From NCBI RefSeq assembly GCF_040954645.1, contig NC_092810.1:75336660-75400659 (forward strand): a DNA stretch of 64,000 nt. The letters run 5' to 3'. The stretch comes from Diabrotica undecimpunctata (taxonomy: Eukaryota; Arthropoda; Insecta; Coleoptera; Chrysomelidae). A program made the position numbers and the translations under genes. Shown here piece by piece: positions 55,945 through 64,000 of the stretch. The notes beneath the pieces are model-generated. The model saw nothing but the letters and a program-made list of their open reading frames with translations, had not been told where the DNA came from and searched no databases. The first letter of the stretch is position 1. Each line of letters starts with the position of its first letter.

Positions 55945-58366
55945 TTGTACATTAGGGTGTCCCGTCTTTGCATAAAAAAATTTTTTTTTGAGCTACACTA
56001 TCGCAAGAGCTATCGAAATTTGCGTAATTTTCCAGAGATTATGAAAAATGTAAAATAAATACGATAGCATGTCACCTTCGGGGCTCTACTAGACTTTAAA
56101 GTTTTGTAAATTTTACGTTTGTACAGACCTAAATCATATACTTCAAATAATACACAAATTAAATTTAAAAGATATTTTATTATTAAAATTCATGAAAAAG
56201 GTTCAAAACAACTTAACAAACAAAATAGATCCTATATTTGATGACAAAAACTTAAAAATTTGAACTTATTTTTGTGTCCAAATTTGGCATTTCTTGCCGA
56301 GACTCCAACCTGATTCTGATGAAGCTATCTCTAGAAGTAGCACCAGTTACATTCTGCGAGGCCTCTGTAATCAGTTTAACACATCTTTTCACAGATTGTG
56401 TGCGGCAGGGAAAGTCAAAATATACAAGCTTTTATCTTTTACCATGATGTGAAGGTCCTCAGTAGAAATATGCTGAAGAACCGGCGGTGTTGTAACCTGA
56501 CAATCCTGACATTCGTGCCACATAATAATATCGGTGTAATCTTTAGCAGAGAAGTTAATTTTTGATGTTTTAAACATTCTGCGTTTATCGCTACTTTCAG
56601 TGACTCTAGCTTTTTTTATTCTTCGCCATGCCAGCTCCCTAATGTGATCTCTATCATCAAACAACATACTCACAAGTAAGTTTTCTGGGTGGACAAAAAA
56701 GGCATTTCTTTCGATAACGGTATCCACAACAGATCTTAGATTCTCGGGTAGAAATCGAGAGTACATGATTAGTTGAAAAATATGCTTCGCTCCGTCCTTA
56801 AAAGACGGTTTTTGCTTAATTCTGAACCACATCGAAGCACATACTTTAACAAGCAATTGTAAATTTTTTGATGGATTAAGCGTACTTACATAAAGTCTGA
56901 GTAGACGATTAGCAGTAGTAAGCCATCTGGAGTGCGCCATTTTTCCAGGTTGGCGGTTTGCCAATTCAGGAGTACAGAAACCGGTTAATACTGCTTGACA
57001 TATTTCATATAGATATTTTTGGTCTGTACTTAATTGATTGACCACATTTTTTGGCAAGTCAGGCAAATTACCATTCACAGCACAAAAAATCACGGTGGGT
57101 TTATTTTCATAAGCAACTAACTGTTTTCCAATAGGTCCGGAGTATTCTCTAGGACCCGAAGTAGAACCATCTATGGTCAGGAACAAGTGACGAAACGGTA
57201 ACTCATTGGCATGAAGCAAACAAACGCACCATTGTAACGGTCTCTCCAAATACTCCTCTAAATATTGAATCACACCACCCTTCCAGCCAATATTAGTTGC
57301 AGTTCCATCACATCCAACGCAAATTACATCATCTAAATTCAACTTTGACCCTCAAAAAAAGTTGTGATCGAAGTAAAAATTCCATTTGCAGTGCCACGAC
57401 TAGGCGTTGTATGTCCCAAATAAATTGATCCGGGTTCTAATAACAATGAGATGTATTCTTCCAAAATCTCTTTGCGATGGTAAGGATTCCCCATTTTCTC
57501 ATTTATCGGGGTCTTGTCCTTTTGTCCATCAAAGTAAATCCTATTTACAACAATACCTGCAACATCATTTGAAGCATCTCATCGGGATTTACATACAGCT
57601 CTGTGGATTTTGTTTTTATAAATAACCAGTGTCAGATCTTCGGTAGAAACCAAACCCACGTCAACCAAAACGGCAGAAGCAACAGCAGCAGCAGATCGCA
57701 TCGATAAACTGTATCTATCACTGACTTTAGCAACTGTTGGCAACCGCAACGTATTTTTGTTAAACGTGGAAGTCGACGGTGTCTCTATTGAGAAAGAGTC
57801 AGGCACTGCTTCTTCTTCTTCATCACAATTTGCTGATATAGAATCGGTCGTTTGAGTAGCACACAACTTTTTTGTTGTCCTCATTGATTCTTCTGACGTA
57901 ACCCAAGTTCACAGAATTCTCTAAACTTTAACGGAACGTATAATACAACGCAATATTATACATTCGTACAGTACAATCTCAGTTTATTTTAGTTCAGGAG
58001 CCGAAAAAATATTACAACAAAAATGACAAATTTTCCAAACTTTGAAGATCGGTAGAACCCTTAAGATATATTTTTATTTTATTTTTAAAAATACTGTGAT
58101 AATCTATTGATAATTACATAAATTTTAAGAGGTCTTGCATTAAATAATGTTTTATATTTAGTTCGGGTTGCGAAATTAAGTATAGTGAAACATTACCATA
58201 AAAATGACAATTTTTCAAAACTTTAAAGTTCGGTAGAACCCTAAAGATATATTATTATAATTTTTTTTAAATTATTGTGATAATTTACGAGCAATTACCC
58301 CAATTTCAAGAGGTCTTGTATTAAACAAAAACAAAAAGCGATTTTTCGGGACACCCTATTGTACAT
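55945..58366 (-). mobile_element. hAT-like DNA transposon with 8-bp target duplication
   Basis: The 8-bp duplication TTGTACAT (55945-55952 and 58359-58366) flanks TIRs TAGGGTGTCCCG (55953-55964 and inverted 58347-58358). The 8-bp TSD and TAGGG-type ends fit the hAT superfamily. A tandem pair of about 135-bp repeats lies inside the right end (58009-58150, 58193-58330). Confidence 0.87.
56245..57884 (-). pseudogene. Protein of the hAT-like element (frameshifted)
   Basis: It starts at 57884 (MRTTKKLCATQ), with an acidic Ser-rich region and then a YSLSMRSAAAVASAVLVD segment. After frameshifts comes the main open part 57342-56389 with DDVICVGCDGTATNIGWKGG, RPLQWCVCLLHANELPFRHL and SRWLTTANRLLRLYVS. 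The expected continuation PCRTQSVKRCVKLITEAS is in another frame just past 56405, ending about 56245. I know this wording from a multi-copy insect protein family but cannot name its domain. Its role as transposase is inferred from the TIRs and TSD around it. Confidence 0.72.
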
Positions 58367-59269
58367 AGTTGGAACAAACTATGTTATCGCCTTGTCCTAT
58401 ACAAGTGTTGAACCATTTATTATTTGTATAGTAGCTTGCAGGTGGCAGAATCATAACATGATCTTTGTTTGGAATGGGATAGATTTTATAGGTAGTATAA
58501 GGAATTTCATGGAGTATAGGGATTTTAATTATTATGAGCATTGTATTTGAAGTTACACAAACTAAAGTTTTTGTTGACTCTATAAGTTCATAAGGGTGTT
58601 CATTACTATTGGGAATTGAATTTCTGGGATAAATTTTGAGAAGGTTCTCTTTAAGGTCTATTATTTCCTTTAAAGTGAATAATTCTATATTAGAGATATT
58701 AAGTTCAGATAAAGTAATGGTTCTTATGTTTCATTAGAAATTCGTTTATATTTTGGAGATTTATTATCTCGTTGTGTAGAATGATATAGCTGTCAAAATC
58801 AGCTGATAATTTGTTGAGTGCAGATATGAGAATTGAATTATCAGAATTTAGTTTTTCTAAAAGTTTATCGAATCTCGCGTTAAAAGAGTTTCCATAAGAT
58901 ATTTGGTTATTAAATTTTTTTATGATTTCGTTTTGTTTATTTTCTAAAGAGATTATGTGTGATTTTAACAAGTCTAAGTCAGAGTCGTCCGGATTTCCAG
59001 TCACGTATTTGATGGCTGTACCTAGAAAATTAAAAAGTCCGCGTTTCTGTTTTCGCGTAATCTTGTGTAGATCGTCTTTTGTTTGTTCTTGTATGTGGGT
59101 GTATTGGGAGTACAGTAGCGAGAGAGGTGCATTTTTGAAGTGATCTTTGAAATAGCTTGTCGGACTAGCGTCAATACTGTCGGATAATTTGTCTAGTGGA
59201 ATGTGAAGAAAATGTCTGTGATAGTGGGAGATTTCTCTTGATTTGCCTATCTCTTCAGCATAGTAACCA

Positions 59270-62200
59270 TTATTCGGAATCTCCTGAATATTGAGTGGAT
59301 GGACCAGGGCGAGGATTGTCCTGTGAAAAATTTGGGTCTTGAGTAGGTTTATCTACATGTTTTCGTATTCGTTTTACATATTTAAGGTGAGTGCTTGTTA
59401 AATTTTGTTTATCTGTTTTACCGATTATTTTTGTTTTGTCTTGCGTTTCTGGATGAATAGTGGAGAAAGGGGCTTGTAATTTGGACTTATGTTTTTTCTT
59501 AGAAACATATAGGGATTTTGTAAGGTCTATTTCCGGAATATCTTCGGCATTTTCGTTTTGTCTATCTAAGAGTTGTTGTCTTTTTTGTTTTTGTTTATTA
59601 TATAGTTCTGCAATAAAGGGTTGGAGTTCTTCTTTATGTCTTTGATTATATGTTTCGTATATCGGAAGATCAAAGTCGAAATGTATTTCTTCTGCATAGG
59701 GTCCGTACAGAATTGAGAACGGGGAATAATCTGTGGAACTGTGGATTGATTGGTTGTAAATAAGAATGGCGTGTGTTAGAATGTCATCTAACGAATCATT
59801 TGGATTTTGGGCTTGTAAGGTCCTAAGTTTTTCAATAAGAGTTGAATGAAAGCGCTCTACAGGAGAGTTTGAGGAAGAATTGTTTACTGTTGTAAAATGT
59901 ATTTCGATTTTGTGGATATTTAGGAATTCTTTAATGACTGCGGAATTAAATTCGGTGCCGCTGTCGCATACAATCTTTTTTGGGTAATTGTGGTGCGAAA
60001 AGTAGTGTCTTAATTTGTTTAGTATCGAAATGGAAGTTTTGTCGGTGAGCTTATAGCATTGACCGTATTTGGAAAAAGAATCTATTATTGTGAGATACAG
60101 GTTTTTATTGCAGTGGAATAGATCGATATGTAATATATAAAAAGGTTTTTGACCTAACAACGGTCCTAATTGGGGAAGTTTATAAGGACGTCGCTCGTAT
60201 TTATTTTTTAGGCAAATTTCGCATTTATTGATAAAATTAGAAATAGTTGTCTGCATTGAGGGCCAATAAAATTTTTGTTTTAAATGTTTGTAGGTTTCAA
60301 TTATTCCGTTGTGATTTTCTACGTGATATTTCTTTATGCATTCTATTTGTTGGTTTTCTTCTTCTATGTCCTGAAGTAGTATATTGCAAAATATTGCTTT
60401 GACTGTGGAATTTATTTTTTCTTTAAAATAGTTACAGATAAAAGGTCTAAATTCGTGAGGGATTGTTATTGCAAATTTTTGATTTGGTCTAAGGATATTT
60501 TGGAAGGTATTTGCTATTTCTGTTTTCCAATTATTTGTCAAAGTGACAGTGTAACGGTGTTTGTTAAAAATTCTTTTGTATTTAATTTCAAAATTATTTG
60601 ACTCTGGTTTAAAAATAATTTGGTTTGAGGATAAATTAATTGGTTCAGGTGAAATCTCTATTCCAGTGATAGGGTTCTCAACTGATGTATGTTGTGTGTT
60701 AGTACTGTTTTGTAAGTTGTCAAAATCGGCAAGGAAATCGTCTATGTCGAAATTGTCGGGTGGTTCAGCACATTCTGAATTCGGGGGTTCAGCACATTCT
60801 GAACTCGAGCTTAGGGCATTTATTTGGACTCGGCTAAGAGCATCAGCAACTTGATTCTCTTTGCCTTTTTTATATTTAACTTCAAAATCATATTCTTCTA
60901 GTTTAAGTCTCCATCGGGCTAATCTAGAAGTGGGGTCTTTAATTTTGTAGATCCATACGAGAGGATTGTGATCTGTTTCTACAGTGAATTTTTGGTTGTA
61001 TAAATACATACGGAAGTGTTTACAAGAATCTAGTATGGCTAAAAGTTCTTTTTCAATAGTGGAGTAGTTTTGTTCTGCGGAATTTAGAGTTCGAGAATAG
61101 TAGGCAATAGGGTGATTATTTTGAGATAATACTGATCCTATAGCTATATTAGAGGCGTCTGTAGTCAGTACAAAAGGCTTTTCGAAGTCTGGATATTGTA
61201 AGACTGGAGAATTAGTTAACAATTGTTTGCATTTTGCAAAACATTCTAAATAATTTGGATTTGTGGGGTCGATAGTTGCTCCTTTTCGAGTACATCTCGA
61301 AAATGGGGACGTTATTTTTGCAAAGTTGGGTATGAATCTTCGGTAGTAACCGATTAAACCAAGAAATGATTTAATTTCTTTTACTGTTTTTGGTAGAGGA
61401 TATTTTTGTATAGCTTCGATTTTTGCTGGGTTAGGTTTGATTCCTTCGGTTGTCACTACGTGACCTAAGAAAGAAACTTCTTTCGTGAGAAACTCAGATT
61501 TGTCTAACTGAATTTTTAAATTATTTTTCCTAAAAGTGTCAAAAATAGTCGCAATATGAACTAAGTGTTCTTGCAGTGACTTGGAAAAAATAATGACATC
61601 GTCCATGTAGACGAAGCAAAACTTGTGAATAAAGGGCCTAAGAATATTGTCCATTAACCTTTCGAATGTTGCTGGGCTATTCTTTAAACCAAAGGGCATA
61701 CGTAAAAATTCAAAGTGACCATGCGGAACTGAAAAGGTTGTTTTCCGAATAGAATCCGGATGAACTTCAATCTGATGGTAACCTTGAGCTAAATCTAATG
61801 TTGTGAAATAACTGGCTTTTCCTAAGTTATCCAGTATCTCATCTATCTGAGGAAGTGGGTAGCGATCACTTTCAGTATGATCATTGAGCTTCCTATAATC
61901 AATTACTAATCTAAATTTTTTCTGACCTGAGGCATCAGCTTTTTTTGGTACTATCCAAACTGGAGCTGAGTACGGTGAAATTGACGGTCGAATTATCTTA
62001 TTATCTAATAAATTATTTATTTGTTTTTTTATTTCTTCCTGCATTGCTTTGGGATGCCGAAATCCCTTTACATAAATTGGATTTTCATCCTTAGTTTTAA
62101 TTTCGTGTCTAACAGCTGACGTGAAAGTTAAATTTTTGTTTTCGTCGTAAAATACGTCTTTAAATTTTTTGCAAAGACTTATAATTTTATATTTTTCTTC

Positions 62201-62835
62201 GTTATTTAAGTGCGAAGTACGGATTTTGTTTTCATTAAAATGCGTCGTTGGAATTTTTACTATATTATAATTACAAAAGTTCTCAACTTCAATTCTCTTA
62301 TTAAATTTCATAGGCATAGGTAAGTCGAAAGTGTCTAGAAAGCCGTTTTTTGCCACGTGAATAGAATGGGGAATTTTGATACCTTGAAAGTGTCTTTCGC
62401 GCAATAAAACTTCGCCATTATGAACGCTTACTGGAATTTTTTGGTATAAAGTTTCAAATGGAATGCTAACGTGAGGATTCTCAAAGGTTAAAGTATGAGT
62501 TGCGTAGCTAATTGTGGCGTGGAATCTTTTCAGATCGTAAGTTCCAAGGAGGATATCAAAGTATTGACTAAAGTCGGCAATTTTTACGTCGAATGTTTGT
62601 GGAATTCCATATTCTAGGAATAGTGGCGTCTTAATATTTAAGTCGTGCTTGGAAGTAATTTTCATTGACGTTAGCGAAAAAGGTTTTCGATAAATATGAT
62701 TTTTATCAAATAGTTTGAGAGCTCGCGGATTTAAAATTGAATGGGAACCGCCGGTATCGATTAAAACGCGTAGATGTGTTTTGGGTGTAACGAAGCAGGG
62801 TAACCCAGGGGAACTTTCGATATTATACAGGTTTA
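59270..62835 (-). CDS. pol: pol of element G: protease, RT, RNase H, integrase
   Basis: The frame is open from the gag overlap (about 62835) to the stop at 59270, with first Met at 62665. Order: protease VLIDTGGSHSIL (about 62765) and DILLGTYDL. RT follows with YSAPVWIVPKK, TLDLAQGYHQI, MPFGLKNSPATFERLM and VYMDDVIIFSKS. RNase H has TTDASNIAIGSVLSQ, ETDHNPLVW and ADALSR. The integrase has the HHCC finger (CEICLKNK), IIDSFSKYGQC, VCDSGTEFNSA and PVERFHSTL. No internal stop is seen. It would be translated by a -1 shift from gag. The enzyme set looks complete; activity is not shown. Confidence 0.93.
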
Positions 62836-63966
62836 TACAGGGGGTGGATGATCGTCTAACGGGATGGCTTGAAAATCCTGATGATTTTCATCATGCAAAT
62901 CGGGCTCTTGTTCGGATTCGTAATTTTCGAAATCATTTTCGAAATATTGGATATCATTTGAATCTATGTGAAAATTGTGGCTTCTATTAGTTGTAATTGT
63001 CATGGGCTGATGGTTTCTGGTTGTGGTAGTTTGAACACCGCTCATTGGAGTAGCAAAATTTGGTTGGGGTCGAGGAGCTTTATATTTATTTAATCTTTGT
63101 TGGTTGTTTTTCGGAACATTGTTTCGTTGGAAGGATTGATTTTGTTCGTGAGAACTGAAATTTTGTCTCTGAGGGAAATTATAGTTCTGTTGTGGAGTGA
63201 AGTTAAAATTGGGCTCTGTGTTGTGAGTTGAAGGTCTCACATAATTCGAATGCGTGGGTTGGAAGTTTGAGTATGTGGGTTGGAAGTTTGAGTGTGTGGG
63301 TTGGAAGTTTGTGGATCTTTGATTATTCGAAGATTGATAGGGTTTATTTTTGAGTGGGGCCTTTTTGTTTTGTTGGCTCTTAAGGAAGTTCATGTATTGT
63401 TGTTGATTTTTGTGGTTATCGTAGGCAATACACTTTTGAAGGGCTTCTTCTAGGGAATTTAATTCAAAATGCGATAAGTATTCGCAATAAGGCTCGTTGA
63501 TTCCGGTACAGAAAGTTTTGAGGGCAATGTTTTTGAAGTATGGAGTTTTAAAAGTGACTGTCGCGGGATTATCGTTTAAAGTGATGTGTTGGAGTAAATC
63601 GTTCAGATTTGTAGTTATTCTCTGATGATAATTGTCGTAGGATTCACTATGTTTTTGGACGGTGGTGGATAGTTGTGTTACTAATATGTCTTCGGAACGT
63701 CTGTCTTCGTATTTAGTTAATAACGCTGGACGAATTTCTGTCCAATTGGTTTTATTAGAATAGTTTAAGAAATTTCTAGGTTCTCCTTTAATTCGAGATA
63801 CGATATGGGAATTTAAGATAAATTCTTGGGATGGATTTAAATCTTGGGTGCCTAAGAAAACTATTAAATTATCTACTGCTTTGATAAAGGTGGAGAGGTT
63901 GTCTCCAGAACAGAATTCGGGCAGAGTTGAGCAAAGGCTAGCAATATCGCTATTGGTCATCGGCAT
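62833..63966 (-). CDS. gag: gag of element G
   Basis: An open frame runs to the stop at 62833 and remains open upstream to the window edge, so the true start may lie outside; the first Met in the window is at 63966. Capsid-like N-terminal two thirds (LPEFCSGDNLSTFIKAVDNL, SRIKGEPRNFLNY) are followed by an Asn/Gln/Pro-rich tail with three imperfect THSNFQPT repeats. No zinc knuckle is present, as in several errantivirus gags. The pol frame is -1 relative to gag at the overlap. Confidence 0.87.
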   Translation of the reverse strand: MPMTNSDIASLCSTLPEFCSGDNLSTFIKAVDNLIVFLGTQDLNPSQEFILNSHIVSRIKGEPRNFLNYSNKTNWTEIRPALLTKYEDRRSEDILVTQLSTTVQKHSESYDNYHQRITTNLNDLLQHITLNDNPATVTFKTPYFKNIALKTFCTGINEPYCEYLSHFELNSLEEALQKCIAYDNHKNQQQYMNFLKSQQNKKAPLKNKPYQSSNNQRSTNFQPTHSNFQPTYSNFQPTHSNYVRPSTHNTEPNFNFTPQQNYNFPQRQNFSSHEQNQSFQRNNVPKNNQQRLNKYKAPRPQPNFATPMSGVQTTTTRNHQPMTITTNRSHNFHIDSNDIQYFENDFENYESEQEPDLHDENHQDFQAIPLDDHPPPV

Positions 63967-64000
63967 TTTGGAACGTAATTTAGATGCAGGCTTAGATTTA

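Larger units (their letters stand above)
55396..59268 (-). pseudogene. env: env of element G, split by a transposon
   Basis: This is an errantivirus env / baculovirus F-type fusion protein gene in three parts. The N-terminal part (59268-58705) includes a basic R-x-x-R cleavage-type site directly followed by GLFNFLGTAIKYVTGN and a long helical region. A 1-bp frameshift lies near 58735. The second part runs to 58367, where the hAT-like element interrupts it. The third part (55952-55396) has a membrane span (SVIIFLTILAFLIIFLI) and a cytoplasmic tail. No start ATG lies in frame at the pol end, so a spliced env mRNA is likely, as known for this group. Broken here by insertion and frameshift. Confidence 0.82.
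55180..63966 (-). mobile_element. Errantivirus-like LTR element G with env (5' end outside window)
   Basis: Gag, pol and env lie in that order on the minus strand, in three different frames. Pol is open over its whole length. Env is split by a 2.4-kb hAT-like transposon. The probable 3' LTR lies at about 55180-55397; the 5' LTR lies beyond the right edge. It is the same general group as unit E and copy F. Confidence 0.87.

Overview
This is AT-rich eukaryotic repeat DNA with no recognisable intact host gene. The transposon families, the tRNA-Lys primer binding site and the errantivirus-like envelope genes point to an arthropod, most likely an insect. A beetle is possible but is only a guess. 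Almost everything that can be identified is a transposable element, often nested. Fifteen (TA)n arrays are present, and most lie exactly at element edges or junctions.

Layout. 1-212: the end of an inverted LTR and a (TA)n tract. 213-9171: a nearly complete Ty3/gypsy element (A, + strand) with 1,362-bp LTRs, a gag, a -1 frameshift site and a pol broken by two stops and a 631-bp non-LTR insertion. 9238-10149: single-copy-looking DNA with a THAP-like exon candidate. 10150-20264: a minus-strand tandem array of the same gypsy family (internal-LTR-internal-LTR-internal), in which two units share one pol deletion and one gag frameshift. 20295-22410: a gag-RT fragment of a second, errantivirus-like family, closed by 63-bp inverted termini. 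22442-23850: the 3' part and LTR of a third LTR element. 23930-28793: the RT-to-env half of the second family (+ strand). 28913-32220: a hairpin repeat, a mariner-like element with very long TIRs and non-LTR fragments. 32221-36900: mostly featureless DNA plus a CACT satellite. 36996-45360: a DD37E-type mariner that swallowed a Tc1 fragment, a complete-length RNase H-bearing non-LTR element and smaller pieces. 45400-48560: less AT-rich DNA with non-LTR remnants and a tRNA-related SINE. 48561-55180: Penelope-like and CR1-like remnants. 55180 to the window end: an errantivirus-like element (minus strand) with a long open pol and an env split by a hAT-like transposon with 8-bp target duplications.

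Most notable are perfect three-unit heat-shock-element patterns upstream of the TATA box in every gypsy LTR here, conserved between two subfamilies. Also notable are a (TA)n tract growing inside gag as an Ile-Tyr repeat, the fold-back gag-RT unit, and the repeated reuse of (TA)n tracts as insertion or recombination points. All coordinates and comparisons were made by eye; no database search was run.
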